Assembly (NCBI RefSeq): GCF_010894435.1
Contig: NZ_JAAIXZ010000005.1
Location: 310,001 to 374,000 of the forward strand
DNA length: 64,000 bases
Origin: Pyxidicoccus trucidator
Lineage (GTDB): Bacteria; Myxococcota; Myxococcia; Myxococcales; Myxococcaceae
Reading direction: 5' to 3'
Below are positions 31,621-42,127 of this stretch, one piece after another. The notes under the pieces were generated by a model. It had not been told where the DNA came from, ran no database searches, and saw nothing but the letters and a program-made list of their open reading frames with translations. Position 1 is the stretch's first letter. Every line of letters starts with the position of its first letter. Position numbers and translations under genes: made by a program.

Positions 31621-32505
31621 ATGCAAGACCTTCTCTTCGACATGGAGACGAGCGACCCGGATGACGCGCTCACCCTCTGCCTGCTGGCCACCCATCCGGA
31701 CGTGGCGCTGCGCGCGGTAACGGTGACGCCCGGCTCCCGGGCGCAGGTCGGCCTGGTGCGCCATCTGCTCTCGCGCGCGGGCAGGAGTGATGTGCCGGTG
31801 GGCGCGCGCAACCCGGGCGCGGAGCGCGACAGTGTCTCGGGCTTCCACACGGTGTGGCTCGGAGCGCTGTCGCCCGCCGAGCCGGATGCGCTGGCACACG
31901 AGGTGCTGGCCGTCACGCTCGCGAAGTACCCGGACGCGGCCCTGCTCACGGGCGCGCCGCTCCAGAACCTGCGGCTGCTGCTCCAGGAGCACCCCGAAGC
32001 GCGGGTGTCCCGCTGGGTGGCCCAGGGCGGCTTCGCGGGTGACAACGTGGTGCCGCCGGAGCACCGGCTCCCGAAGTTCGCGGGCCGCCGCACCTGCCCC
32101 ACGTTCAACTTCAATGGCGACCCCAAGGGGGCACTGCTCGCGCTGTCCACGGACCGCATCGGCTCGCGAGACCTGGTGTCCAAGAACGTCACCCACGGCG
32201 TGGCCTACGACGTTGCCTTTCACGAGCGGATGCGCCCCCACCGGGACGCGACGGCCGGCCTCGCGCTCGTGTTCGAGGCCATGGAGCGCTACCTGCGAGA
32301 GAAGCCGGAAGGCAAGCTGCTGCATGACCCCATCGCGGCGTGCGCGGCCATCGACCGGGACCTCATCACCTGGGCGCAAGTCGACATGGTGCGCGAGCGC
32401 GGGGAGTGGGGCGCGGAGCTGGCGCCGGGCTCACGCACCTCCATCTCCGTGGCGCTCGACAGGGAGTCCTTCTTCCAGACCTTCGTTCGCGCCCGGCCCC
32501 GCTGA
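31621..32505 (+). CDS. Nucleoside hydrolase family protein
   Basis: A 294-residue protein resembling inosine-uridine nucleoside N-ribohydrolases. The N-terminal calcium-binding aspartate cluster appears as FDMETSDPDDALTL (family DTDxGxDDA), the middle has AALLTGAPLQNLRLLL and GGFAGDNVVPP, and the calcium-ligand region KLLHDPIAACAAID is near the C-terminus. The mid-sequence block CPTFNFNGDPKGA fits the NxNxDPxA substrate-binding loop. Spacing in the first motif is altered relative to standard members, so the substrate may not be a common nucleoside. Confidence 0.85.
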   Translation: MQDLLFDMETSDPDDALTLCLLATHPDVALRAVTVTPGSRAQVGLVRHLLSRAGRSDVPVGARNPGAERDSVSGFHTVWLGALSPAEPDALAHEVLAVTLAKYPDAALLTGAPLQNLRLLLQEHPEARVSRWVAQGGFAGDNVVPPEHRLPKFAGRRTCPTFNFNGDPKGALLALSTDRIGSRDLVSKNVTHGVAYDVAFHERMRPHRDATAGLALVFEAMERYLREKPEGKLLHDPIAACAAIDRDLITWAQVDMVRERGEWGAELAPGSRTSISVALDRESFFQTFVRARPR

Positions 32506-32551
32506 AGCCAGGGCCCACTTCAGCGGTGGCCGCGGTGAAGGGGCCCGGTGC

Positions 32552-33598
32552 TCAGGACGCCGAGGCGGCATGAGCCTTCTGCCAGCCCTGCGGCGTCTCA
32601 CCGCTCCAGCGGCGGAAGGCGCGGGTGAAGGCGCTCGGGTCGCTGAAGCCGAGCAGGAAGGCAATCTCGAACTGGGCGAGCTGCCCGTCGCGCAGAAGCT
32701 GGAAGGCGCGCTCGCGGCGCACCTCATCCTCGAGCCCGGCGAAGGAGGCTCCCTCCTCACGCAGGCGGCGCTGGAGGGTCCGCTCGCTCACCGCGAGCCG
32801 TGAGGCCACGTCCGCCGGGCCGAGCTCGCCGGTGCGGGGCTGGGCCGCCAGCACCGCGCTGACGCGTTCCTTCCAGGCGCGGCGCTCGGCGGCGTGGGCA
32901 TCGGCCAGGGCGGCCTCGGCGCGGGCGTGGAGGAGGTTGCCCAGGTCGATGTCGGCGTGGCGGATGGGAAGCGAGGGGATGGGCTCATCCGCCTCCATGA
33001 CGTAGGCGCCCGCCTCGTACTCCACGGGGGCTCCGAGGAAGTCCTCCACGGCCTGGGAGGCCGCATGGCGCGGGTGCGCGAAGCGGACCCTCCGGGGGCT
33101 CCAGTGCGTCCCGGTGAGGGCACGGCCCGTGGCCACGATTCCCAGCAGCAGCCCTTCGGTGGGGTGGCGCAGGGACTTCGCCCAGGCGTCCTCCGGGTGC
33201 AGCCGCAGCTCCGCGCGCATTCCGGTGGGCGTGTCGTGGGTGAGCCACTCGGTGCGCGGGTCCACCAGGGTGTAGACGCGGCAGTGGCGGCGCATGGCCG
33301 TGCGCAGGTCGGGGCTGTTGACGAGCACGTACCCCACCAGACCGAAGTGGGTGGGCTCCAGGGACTCCGCCAGCCGCACTCCGAGCGGCTGTGCGCCACC
33401 CTCGGAGACGAGCAGCTCCCACACGCGGCGCAGCGCCTCGTAGGGCACGCGGGTGTCCGGGGCCGCCAGCCGCTCCTCCGGCTCGCCGGTGGCCTCCAGC
33501 AGGCGCGCCCGGGAGATGCCGAGCGACTCACCGACGCGGAACAACGTGCGGAAGACGGAGGACTGGAGCGCCTGTGGACGCATCGGACGGAGGAGCAT
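32552..33598 (-). CDS. AraC-family transcriptional regulator (OruR/ArgR-like, Arabinose_bd type)
   Basis: A 348-residue regulator with the N-terminal AraC arabinose-binding-like region seen in long single-function AraC proteins (FRTLFRVGESLGISRARLLE, LESLEPTHFGLVGYVLVNSPDL) and a C-terminal double HTH: VASRLAVSERTLQRRLREEG and FEIAFLLGFSDPSAFTRAFR, then RWSGETPQGW. It is divergent from the P450 gene with 118 nt between the starts, so it probably controls that gene. The start at 33598 is preferred because the open frame upstream reads into the P450 promoter region; ATG 33583 is also possible. Confidence 0.9.
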   Translation of the reverse strand: MLLRPMRPQALQSSVFRTLFRVGESLGISRARLLEATGEPEERLAAPDTRVPYEALRRVWELLVSEGGAQPLGVRLAESLEPTHFGLVGYVLVNSPDLRTAMRRHCRVYTLVDPRTEWLTHDTPTGMRAELRLHPEDAWAKSLRHPTEGLLLGIVATGRALTGTHWSPRRVRFAHPRHAASQAVEDFLGAPVEYEAGAYVMEADEPIPSLPIRHADIDLGNLLHARAEAALADAHAAERRAWKERVSAVLAAQPRTGELGPADVASRLAVSERTLQRRLREEGASFAGLEDEVRRERAFQLLRDGQLAQFEIAFLLGFSDPSAFTRAFRRWSGETPQGWQKAHAASAS

Positions 33599-33716
33599 GG
33601 CCGAGCGGCCAGGGGGCCGCAATGTGTCCTGGCGGCAGGGGACAACGGGTTGGCGGCGGCGGACAATGCAGCGGGCGCCAGCCCGGGGCATGTGTTGGCG
33701 CACAAGGAGACACGCC

Positions 33717-35132
33717 ATGTCGACCACCGCGACGCGAACGCCGGACACCACCGCTCCCCGTATCGCCCCGGGTCCCCGGGGCCACCTGCTGATGGGCGTG
33801 CTGCCCGAGGCGCGCCGGGACGTGCTCGGCATGCTGCTGGGGTCGGCGCGCCAGTACGGAGACGTGGTCCGCTACAAGCTGGGCCCCATGACGTCGCACC
33901 TCATCGCCCATCCGGATGGGGTGCGCCACGTGCTGCAGGAGCACGTGGGCAACTACACCAAGGACCACCTGTCGTACCGGCTGGTGAGCCGCGTCGCCGG
34001 CAACGGGCTGCTGACGAGTCAGGGCTCCTTCTGGCTGCGGCAGCGGCGGCTGGCCCAGCCCGCCTTCCACCGGCAGCGCATCTCCGCCATGGCCGACGGG
34101 ATGACCCGGGCGACGGCGGAGATGCTGGAGCGCTGGGCGGCGCACGCCGAGCGAGGGGAGCCCGTGGGGGTGATGGAGGAGATGAGTCGGCTGGCGCTGA
34201 CCATCGTCGGGGAGGCCCTCTTCGGGACGGCGGTGGGGGACCTGGCGGCGGTGGTGGGGCCCGCGTTCAACGTGCTGAGCGAGCAGACCACCACCCGCTT
34301 CCGCACGCTGCGCCTGCTGCCGCCGGTGCTGCCCACCCGCTATGACCGCGAGTTCCGTGCCGCGAGCCGGGCGCTCCAGGGCGCCGTCATGGGCCTCATC
34401 TCGGAGCGGCGCCGGAGCGGCGAGGACCGGGGCGACCTGCTCTCCATGTTCATGCTGACGCGGGACGAGGAGACGGGCGAGACGATGAACGACGCGCAGC
34501 TGCGCGACGAGGTGCTCACCATGCTGGTGGCGGGCCACGAGACGACGGCCACGACGCTGAGCTGGGTGTGGGCGCTGCTCGACCAGCACCCGCACGTGGA
34601 GGCGAAGCTGCACGCCGAGCTGGACGCGGTGCTGGGCGGGCGCCTGCCCACGGCAGGGGACGTGCCCCGGCTGGGCTACACGCGCATGGTGGTGGAGGAG
34701 GCGATGCGGCTCTACCCGCCGGCCTACGTCTACAGCCGGGCGGTGAAGGAGGACGACGTCATCGGCGGCTTCCGGATTCCCGGAGGCACCCTGGTGGACC
34801 TCAGCCCCTACGTCACCCACCGCCACCCGGACTTCTGGGAGCGCCCCGAGGAGTTCCTCCCAGAGCGCTTCTCGCCGGAGGCCTCCGCGCAGCGCCCACG
34901 CTACGCGTACTTCCCCTTCAGCGGCGGGCCGCGCCAGTGCATCGGCAACGGCTTCGCGATGATGGAGGCGCAGCTCATCCTCGCCACCGTGGCCCAGCGC
35001 TACCGGCCGAGGTGTGTCCCGGGCCACGTGCTGACGCCCGAGCCGCTCATCACCCTGCGCCCCAAGGGAGGCCTGCCCATGCTCCTGGAGCGGCGTGCTC
35101 CCGGAAGGAATGCTCCTTCCAGCGCGGCGTGA
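33717..35132 (+). CDS. Cytochrome P450
   Basis: A 471-residue P450 of the soluble CYP102-like/fatty-acid-hydroxylase-resembling class. I-helix LVAGHETTATT near residue 272, K-helix EEAMRLYPPAY (ExxR near 327), the meander FWERPEEFLPERF and the haem loop FPFSGGPRQCIGNGFA with Cys near 407. AAGGAG lies 8 nt before the ATG. No reductase or ferredoxin gene is adjacent. Its substrate is unknown; the divergent AraC-type gene is the probable regulator. Confidence 0.95.
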   Translation: MSTTATRTPDTTAPRIAPGPRGHLLMGVLPEARRDVLGMLLGSARQYGDVVRYKLGPMTSHLIAHPDGVRHVLQEHVGNYTKDHLSYRLVSRVAGNGLLTSQGSFWLRQRRLAQPAFHRQRISAMADGMTRATAEMLERWAAHAERGEPVGVMEEMSRLALTIVGEALFGTAVGDLAAVVGPAFNVLSEQTTTRFRTLRLLPPVLPTRYDREFRAASRALQGAVMGLISERRRSGEDRGDLLSMFMLTRDEETGETMNDAQLRDEVLTMLVAGHETTATTLSWVWALLDQHPHVEAKLHAELDAVLGGRLPTAGDVPRLGYTRMVVEEAMRLYPPAYVYSRAVKEDDVIGGFRIPGGTLVDLSPYVTHRHPDFWERPEEFLPERFSPEASAQRPRYAYFPFSGGPRQCIGNGFAMMEAQLILATVAQRYRPRCVPGHVLTPEPLITLRPKGGLPMLLERRAPGRNAPSSAA

Positions 35133-35153
35133 GTGCCGCCAACAGCCGGGGGC

Positions 35154-35174
35154 CCGCACCGACTCGCGGTGCGG
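35154..35174. terminator. Hairpin between the convergent P450 and Hsp70 genes
   Basis: CCGCACCG (35154-35161) pairs perfectly with CGGTGCGG (35167-35174) across a 5-nt loop, in the 66-nt gap between converging genes. It lacks a T-run and can serve both directions. Confidence 0.5.
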
Positions 35175-35198
35175 ACCGGCCCGGGGGCGCGCTTCGCG

Positions 35199-36716
35199 CT
35201 ACGAGGCGGTGCGCTTGGGCGCGCGGAGGTCGGTGATGGGGAGCGGGTGGCGGGCGCCCTGGGGGGCGACGAGGGCGGCGTTGAGGACGAAGTCCTGGCC
35301 CATGCGCAGCTCCAGGGTGGTGGGCCCCTTGTGGGTGGTGCGCCAGTCCAGGTCGATGCGGACGGTGCCCAGCAGCTCGCGGTCCACGGTGGTGGTGTCG
35401 AGCGACTCGAAGAGGGCCACGGAGATGGGGCCGGGGATGAGGGGCAGCTCCAGGGTGATGGACTTCGTGGCGGGCACGGGGGTGTTGGCGGGGATGACCT
35501 CGTGCTGGGCGCCGCCGGGCACCATGATGCTGATGGGCATGGGCACCACGTCCGCCAGGCCGGTGATTCCGCGCGCCAGGTTGCGCCCGAGGATGGCGGC
35601 GCCCACGGCCACGCCCAGCTCCGGGTGGACCTCCTTCTCGGAGGACAGGCGCTTGAAGTGGGAGAAGCGCTGGCGGATGACGGGCATGCGCGTCTGGCCG
35701 CCCACCATGACCAGCTCGTCAATCTGGTCCGCCTTCAGCTTCGCGCGCTCCAGCACGTCGTCGCACGCGGAGGCGGAGCGCTCGACGAGCTGGAACACCA
35801 TCTCCTCCAGTTGCTTGCGGGTGAGGGTGTAGTCGAAGTCGATGAAGCCGCCGTCCTTCTGGGCGATGCAGGGCACGCGGAGCACCGTCGCGTCGCGCTG
35901 GCTCAGGGACATCTTCGCGGACTCGGCGGCGAAGACGAGCCGCTGCATGACGACCTTGTTGCCGCGCAGGTCGATGCCGTGCTTCTGCTGGAAGTCCTGC
36001 ACCAGCATCTCGACGATTCGCTCGTCGAAGTTGGCGCCGCCCAGGAAGGCGTCGCCGCCGGTGGCCAGCACCTTCACCACCTTGTTCTGCACGGCGAGCA
36101 GGGTGGCGTCGAAGGTGCCGCCGCCCAGGTCGAACACCATGACGGTCTGCTCGGGGTTGCGCAGGTTGGCGTAGTAGAGCGCGGCGGCGGTGGGCTCGTT
36201 GACGATGGCGCGCACCTGGAGGCCGGTCTGCTCCGCGGCCTGCCGCACCGCCTCGCGCTGGCGGATGCTGGCGTGGGCGGGCACGGTGAGGACGCACTCG
36301 CGGAAGGGCTCTCCGGCGGCGTGGTTCGCCAGGGTGAGCATCTGCCGGATGATGAGGTGGGCGACCTCCGTGAGGGAGGTCATCTTCCCGTACATCTTCA
36401 CGGCGGTGTAGCCGTCCGGGGCCTCCATCAGCTCGAAGGCGTACTTGTCCTTGTGCTGGGTGACGTACTCGGACTGGAAGCGGCGCCCGAGGAAGCGCTT
36501 CGCGCCGAAGACGGTGTGGCGCGGGTCGTCGATGATTTGCCGCCGCGCGGCGTGGCCGACGATGGACTTGTCCGCCGCGTGGAACCACACCACCGAGGGC
36601 AGGGTGAAGCTCTTGTCCGTCACGGGCACGACGCGAAGCTTGCCCGTCTTGTCGAAGAAGGCCGCCGAGGTGTTGGTGGTCCCGAAGTCGATGCCGAGGA
36701 TGGAGGCCGTGCTCAT
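35199..36716 (-). CDS. Hsp70-family protein (DnaK-like, short C-terminus)
   Basis: A 505-residue Hsp70 homologue. ATPase motifs: ILGIDFGTTNTSAAFF (phosphate 1), VMVFDLGGGTFDATLL (phosphate 2), VMVGGQTRMPVI (adenosine) and AIVNEPTAAALYYA. The substrate-binding beta domain follows (MVPGGAQHEVIPANTPVPA) but the helical lid and EEVD-type end of DnaK are absent: the protein is about 130 residues shorter than DnaK. It resembles the many extra Hsp70-like proteins of myxobacteria. No DnaJ or GrpE gene is adjacent, so it may act on particular clients. Confidence 0.92.
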   Translation of the reverse strand: MSTASILGIDFGTTNTSAAFFDKTGKLRVVPVTDKSFTLPSVVWFHAADKSIVGHAARRQIIDDPRHTVFGAKRFLGRRFQSEYVTQHKDKYAFELMEAPDGYTAVKMYGKMTSLTEVAHLIIRQMLTLANHAAGEPFRECVLTVPAHASIRQREAVRQAAEQTGLQVRAIVNEPTAAALYYANLRNPEQTVMVFDLGGGTFDATLLAVQNKVVKVLATGGDAFLGGANFDERIVEMLVQDFQQKHGIDLRGNKVVMQRLVFAAESAKMSLSQRDATVLRVPCIAQKDGGFIDFDYTLTRKQLEEMVFQLVERSASACDDVLERAKLKADQIDELVMVGGQTRMPVIRQRFSHFKRLSSEKEVHPELGVAVGAAILGRNLARGITGLADVVPMPISIMVPGGAQHEVIPANTPVPATKSITLELPLIPGPISVALFESLDTTTVDRELLGTVRIDLDWRTTHKGPTTLELRMGQDFVLNAALVAPQGARHPLPITDLRAPKRTAS

Positions 36717-36899
36717 GACGGCCCGAAGTCTCCCACGTCCGGGGGCCCGCTTCAGCCCCCGAAGTGCCGGGATGGTGTGAATGGCGGGGCCTTGTGCGCC
36801 CGGCCGCCCGGGGCCGCTACTCCGCGTCTCTGCCGGGTGCTCCCGGCTTGCTACCGCGCACCGCTGGCTCCGTCGCCTGCCAGCAGGGGCCGCGAGGGC

Positions 36900-37178
36900 T
36901 CACTGGCAATAGGAGAAGAGCTGCTGCTCGTAGCGGCCTCGCGTCGTTCCATACTTCTCGAGGGTGCCTTCGCACGAGCAGTACTCGACGCCGACTTCCA
37001 GGCCCGTGGTGGTCGAATACCAGGTGCGCTTCCAACTGCTGCTCCAGGGGCACTGATAGAGCAGGGCCTGCTCGGTGCTATCGAGCGACTCCTGCGCCAG
37101 CTCTTCCGGAGAACCTTCACCACAAGCACCCAGGAGGAGGGCGGCGACACCGACGATGAGGACGTGCTTCGTCAACAT
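36900..37178 (-). CDS. Small cysteine-rich lipoprotein
   Basis: A 92-residue precursor: MLTKHVLIVGVAALLLGACG with lipobox LGAC, then a short linker and a domain with four cysteines (LLYQCPWSSSW, VEYCSCEGTL, LFSYCQ). AGGAG precedes the ATG. Related in style to the second small lipoprotein at 38643-38993. Such proteins are abundant in myxobacteria and unnamed. Function unknown. Confidence 0.8.
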   Translation of the reverse strand: MLTKHVLIVGVAALLLGACGEGSPEELAQESLDSTEQALLYQCPWSSSWKRTWYSTTTGLEVGVEYCSCEGTLEKYGTTRGRYEQQLFSYCQ

Positions 37179-37310
37179 GATGGGCTCCTGCCTGTCTGTA
37201 GAAATGAAGTAGACGGGTAATCCCAGTTTATCAAGTTTCAGAGCCTGCGCCCACGGCGAAGCTGCTTCGCGGGAAGCGCGAGTCCGGACACCGGGCAGGG
37301 AGCGCGCGTG

Positions 37311-37316
37311 TAGCAT
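37311..37316 (+). promoter_or_regulatory. TAGCAT -10-like hexamer before azlC
   Basis: TAGCAT ends 8 nt before ATG 37325, implying a leaderless azlCD transcript. Confidence 0.4.
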
Positions 37317-37324
37317 GCGCCGCC

Positions 37325-38053
37325 ATGGCCACTGTCGAGCGCGCCCTGGTCCGTGATGTCGCAGCCATCGCCGCGGCGGCGGGCGTGGTGGGCGTGTCGT
37401 TCGGCGCCATCGCGGTGGCGGCGGGCGTGTCCGTCTGGCTCGCCTCGCTGATGTCGGTGCTGGTCTTCGCGGGCGGCTCGCAGTTCATGGTGGTGGGCGT
37501 GGTGGCTGGCGGTGGAAGCCCGGTGGCCGCGGTGCTCGCCGGGCTGTTGCTGAATGCGCGGCACCTGCCGTTCGGCCTGGTGGTCTCCGACGTGCTGGGG
37601 AGGACGTGGCCGCTGCGGTTGCTCGGCTCACACCTGATGGTGGACGAGTCGGTGGCCTTCGCCCTGGCGCAGAAGGACCCGGCCCGGCGGCGCGCCGCGT
37701 ACTGGCTCTGTGGCGGGACGCTGTTCGTGGCGTGGAACGTCGGCGTGCTCGTGGGCGCGCTGGCGGGGCGGGCGCTGGGGGACCCGGATGCGCTGGGGCT
37801 GGATGCCGCGTTTCCGGCCGCGATGTTCGCGTTGCTGCTGCCCTCGCTGAGGGCTTCACCCGAGGAGAAGGCTCCGGCGGAGGGTGGCCAGGACGCGACG
37901 GGAGCGGCGGCGCCGAGGTCGGGGAATGCGGCGGCCATGGCACGCCGGGTGGCGCTCGTGGGCGCGCTCATCGCGCTGGTCACCACGCCCGTGCTTCCCG
38001 CTGGACTGCCGGTGCTCCTGGCGTTGCTCGGCGTGGCGGTGGCCCTGCGATGA
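37325..38053 (+). CDS. azlC: AzlC family branched-chain amino acid exporter subunit
   Basis: A 242-residue membrane protein with the AzlC pattern: GVSFGAIAVAAGVSVWLAS, FAGGSQFMVVGVV, LLNARHLPFGLV and SHLMVDESVAFAL. AzlC and AzlD together export branched-chain amino acids or similar compounds. azlD overlaps by 4 nt (ATGA). A charged, alanine-rich loop of about 35 residues precedes the last helices. Confidence 0.93.
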   Translation: MATVERALVRDVAAIAAAAGVVGVSFGAIAVAAGVSVWLASLMSVLVFAGGSQFMVVGVVAGGGSPVAAVLAGLLLNARHLPFGLVVSDVLGRTWPLRLLGSHLMVDESVAFALAQKDPARRRAAYWLCGGTLFVAWNVGVLVGALAGRALGDPDALGLDAAFPAAMFALLLPSLRASPEEKAPAEGGQDATGAAAPRSGNAAAMARRVALVGALIALVTTPVLPAGLPVLLALLGVAVALR

Positions 38054-38358
38054 CGCTGCTGACCATCCTGGTGCTCGCCGCCGGCACATACGCCTTCCGG
38101 CTGGCGGGTCCGCTGCTCAGTCAGCGCATTCAGATATCCACGCGAGTGCAGCGACTGTTGACGCTGTCGGCGATTGCCCTGCTCTCCGCGCTGGTGGCCA
38201 CGGCGACGCTGACCTCGAATGGCGGCTTCACGGGCTGGGCCCGGACGGCGGGCGTGGCCGTGGGGGCGCTGGTGGCCTGGTGGCGGCTGCCCTTCGTCGT
38301 GGTGGTGGTCGCCGCGGCCGGGACGGCGGCGGTGCTGCGCATGCTTGGCGTTTCGTAG
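38050..38358 (+). CDS. azlD: AzlD family small transporter subunit
   Basis: A 102-residue protein with three to four helices, starting MTLLTILVLAAGTYAFRLAG and containing LTLSAIALLSALVATATL and RLPFVVVVVAAAGTAAVLR. The start codon overlaps the azlC stop (ATGA), so the pair is translationally coupled. AzlD is required with AzlC for export. Confidence 0.92.
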   Translation: MTLLTILVLAAGTYAFRLAGPLLSQRIQISTRVQRLLTLSAIALLSALVATATLTSNGGFTGWARTAGVAVGALVAWWRLPFVVVVVAAAGTAAVLRMLGVS

Positions 38359-38642
38359 GCCGCGTCGCGGTTGCGGTCCTCATGACGTCGGTGCCACGCA
38401 TTGATGCGACATGCCCGTTGCGGCTCAAGGCGATTGCGTCCGGCGGCTCACGAGTGAAAGCGCCATGGCATGTCAGGTGCGACCTCCAGGTCAACACCCC
38501 ACCGGGAGAGTGGCGTGCCAGGCCGGGCCCGGAATCGCCGGGCCCGGTCGCAGCACACCCGCGAGCTACACGTGGAGAGGTGAGAGGAGCCCTATATCAT
38601 CCGAGAGCTGCGGGCCCTGCACACCCCCGCCCCGCCTGGGCA
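38359..38642. other. Intergenic stretch downstream of azlCD
   Basis: No coding potential is seen in these 284 nt. Two copies of CCGGGCCCGG, itself a palindrome, at 38523-38532 and 38538-38547 can pair and may end transcription from either side. Otherwise nothing is recognised. Confidence 0.4.
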
Positions 38643-38993
38643 CTACTCGCAACAGAAGTATCCGAAACGGCAAACGTAGCCGACGGGGTAGCCCTGGCAG
38701 GTGGGAGAGGGCGTGTCGCACCAGGTAGAAAACATGTGGTTGGCTCGCGTCATGCCCATTTCGGCGCAGTGCACGTCTGCGTTTGCCAGCAGCACTGTAA
38801 TGTCCTGGCAGAGGGGGGTATACTCTGATATAATGTAGGGAGTGCAGGCGAGCGCGCCCGTCTGCTCCACGCTGTTGTGCGAAAGCGTCTGTGATTCAGC
38901 TCCAGTCGACTCCTGGTAATCCTTCTCGTCTACGCCACAGGCGGTAAGAAGCACGACGGCGGCAACAAGGGCTGTCCTGAGCTGGAATTGCAA
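38643..38993 (-). CDS. Small cysteine-rich lipoprotein, low-GC
   Basis: A 116-residue precursor with TTG start, hydrophobic signal and lipobox LLTAC. The mature part has eight further cysteines: LACTPYI, PLCQDIT, VHCAEMG, TWCDTPSPTCQGYP, VCRFGYFCCE. The paired pattern suggests four disulfides in a compact secreted domain. The region is noticeably richer in A and T than neighbours, hinting at recent arrival or relaxed selection. Function unknown. Confidence 0.75.
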   Translation of the reverse strand: MQFQLRTALVAAVVLLTACGVDEKDYQESTGAESQTLSHNSVEQTGALACTPYIISEYTPLCQDITVLLANADVHCAEMGMTRANHMFSTWCDTPSPTCQGYPVGYVCRFGYFCCE

Positions 38994-39176
38994 GGATGCG
39001 CCATTCTTTCTTGCGGCAGGTGTAGTGCCTTGCCAGATGACTCATCCGAACGCCCGGCCGCGAGCGGTCCTGGTGGCACACCTGGACTATATCCCAGGCG
39101 CCATCACGAGTTGGTGAGTTCTGGACAATCCCTGCCACGCCTGACTCCCGTGGCGCGGAGCAGGAGCCGCGAGCCC

Positions 39177-40697
<1,521 letters not shown>

Positions 40698-40883
40698 GGC
40701 GGGCGTTCCCGGCGCTGGGCCGCGGGGCGCGGCCACTCACGGGCAGACCGCACAATTTCACGGAAAATATTTGGAGATTCAAGGGTTTCGGGGCGCGCAG
40801 GGGGTGTCGCGGATGGGACAAATGCTTTGACTCGCCCGGCCACTGGGACTACACGCGTCGCAACCTGCCCCTAGCGGGCGTGT

Positions 40884-40900
40884 ATTCGTTTTTCACGAAT
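40884..40900 (+). promoter_or_regulatory. Inverted repeat in front of the Pal/OmpA lipoprotein gene
   Basis: ATTCGT-N5-ACGAAT lies 13 nt before the ATG at 40913, between the AT-rich divergent promoter region and the GGAGG. It could be an operator or a leader hairpin. Confidence 0.35.
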
Positions 40901-40912
40901 TCGGGAGGAATG

Positions 40913-41665
40913 ATGCGTCGGATTACCCTTTGGGCGGGGCTCTCCCTCGCCTTGGCCGTGCTGACCGGCTGCCCCCCTTCGTACCCCAACTGCAAGGACG
41001 ACTCGACCTGCACCGAGAAGGGCGAGGTCTGCGTCCAGGGTACCTGCCAGGAGTGCGCCACCGACGCCAACTGCAAGGAGGGCTTCACCTGCCAGGCCAA
41101 CAAGTGCGCCCCCAAGCCGCCGGAGTGCACGACGGACGGCGCCTGTGGCGAGGGCCGCATCTGCGAGGCCGGCAAGTGCGCCGAGGCCCAGTGCAAGGAC
41201 GACTCGGCGTGCCCCGGTGGTGGCAAGTGCCAGGCCGGCCGCTGCCAGGTGCCGTCGGACACCTGCTCCGCCAACACCGACTGCGGTGAGGGCCAGGAGT
41301 GCCAGGCCGGCAAGTGCGTGACGGCCTCCGCGAGCCGCTGCGACTGGAGCCCCGTCCGTTTCGGCTTCAACGAGTCTTCGCTGTCCTCCGAGGCCCAGCA
41401 GCGCCTGGCCGACCTGGCCCAGTGCATGAAGACGGGTCAGCAGGGCGCCCTCACGCTTGCCGGGCATGCGGACGAGCGCGGCACGGAGGAGTACAACCTC
41501 CAGCTCTCCAACCGCCGCGCCGCCTCGGTGAAGCGGTACCTGACGGACCTGGGCGTCTCCGGCAACCAGGTCAAGACGGTGGGCTATGGTGAGACCCGTC
41601 CCGTCGCCAACGCGTCGAGCGAGGAGTCGTGGTCGGAGAATCGCCGCGTGGAGTTCCAGCGGTAG
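40913..41665 (+). CDS. OmpA/Pal-type lipoprotein with cysteine-repeat spacer
   Basis: A 250-residue lipoprotein, lipobox VLTGC. Between anchor and C-terminal domain are several cysteine-rich repeats of the type C-x-DD-x-x-C (CKDDSTC, CATDANCKEGFTC, CKDDSACPGGGKC, CSANTDCGEGQEC), about residues 25-140, common in myxobacterial surface proteins. The C-terminal OmpA domain has VRFGFNESSL, LAGHADERGTEEYNLQLS and YGETRPVANASS with ENRRVEF. It probably ties the outer membrane to peptidoglycan. The second ATG, 40913, fits the GGGAGG better than 40910. Confidence 0.92.
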   Translation: MRRITLWAGLSLALAVLTGCPPSYPNCKDDSTCTEKGEVCVQGTCQECATDANCKEGFTCQANKCAPKPPECTTDGACGEGRICEAGKCAEAQCKDDSACPGGGKCQAGRCQVPSDTCSANTDCGEGQECQAGKCVTASASRCDWSPVRFGFNESSLSSEAQQRLADLAQCMKTGQQGALTLAGHADERGTEEYNLQLSNRRAASVKRYLTDLGVSGNQVKTVGYGETRPVANASSEESWSENRRVEFQR

Positions 41666-41673
41666 TTCTGGGG

Positions 41674-41679
41674 TAGGCT
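41674..41679 (+). promoter_or_regulatory. TAGGCT -10-like hexamer before the chemosensory operon
   Basis: TAGGCT ends 10 nt before ATG 41690 of the first cheW gene. Confidence 0.35.
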
Positions 41680-41689
41680 GGCGCGCGTC

Positions 41690-42124
41690 ATGGCCGTCCA
41701 CGAGCCGGAAGCGCGTCAGTCCTATCTAGTCTTCGCCTGCGGTAGCAGCTGGTACGCGGTGCCCGCGGAGAGCGCGGCGGAGGTCGTCACCTTCCCCGAG
41801 CTCACGCGGGTGCCCGGCTCTCCGGCCCACCTGCTCGGCGTGTTCGCCCACCGGGGAGAAGTCATCCCGGTGGTGGACATGGGCCTGCTGGTGGGCGGTG
41901 CCAGTCAGTCGTCCCGACGGGCGGTGCTGGTGCGGCTCCCGCGCGGCACCCTTGCCCTCACGGCCAGCACGGTGGCCGGCGTCTCCCCGGTGACGGGCAC
42001 GCTGGACCCGCTCGGCCCCACCGGCGTCCACGTCCACCTGCGCGGCCCCGCCAAGAGCGGCCCCCGGGACGTGGCCGTCATCGACCCCGAAGGCCTCTTC
42101 GACCACCTCAGCCAGGGCGCCTGA
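41690..42124 (+). CDS. cheW: CheW coupling protein 1
   Basis: A 144-residue CheW-like protein: YLVFACGSSWYAVPAESAAEVV, LTRVPGSPAHLLGVFAHRGEVIPVVDM and PRDVAVIDPEGLFD. CheW connects receptors to CheA in the chemosensory array. First gene of a seven-gene cluster whose members are spaced by 3-80 nt or overlap. Promoter-like TAGGCT precedes it. Confidence 0.93.
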   Translation: MAVHEPEARQSYLVFACGSSWYAVPAESAAEVVTFPELTRVPGSPAHLLGVFAHRGEVIPVVDMGLLVGGASQSSRRAVLVRLPRGTLALTASTVAGVSPVTGTLDPLGPTGVHVHLRGPAKSGPRDVAVIDPEGLFDHLSQGA

Positions 42125-42127
42125 GTC

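Noticed and set aside
32506-32551. Hairpin with GGGCCC arms between the nucleoside hydrolase and AraC genes as a terminator
   Set aside because: Pairing is interrupted by two bulges and there is no T-run; too weak to call.
35133-37220. 695-codon plus-strand frame opposite the Hsp70 gene
   Set aside because: Antisense of a clear Hsp70; His/Gly/Val-rich low-complexity translation.
41000-41330. Imperfect DNA repeats in the Pal/OmpA gene
   Set aside because: They encode cysteine-rich protein repeats and are not a separate element.
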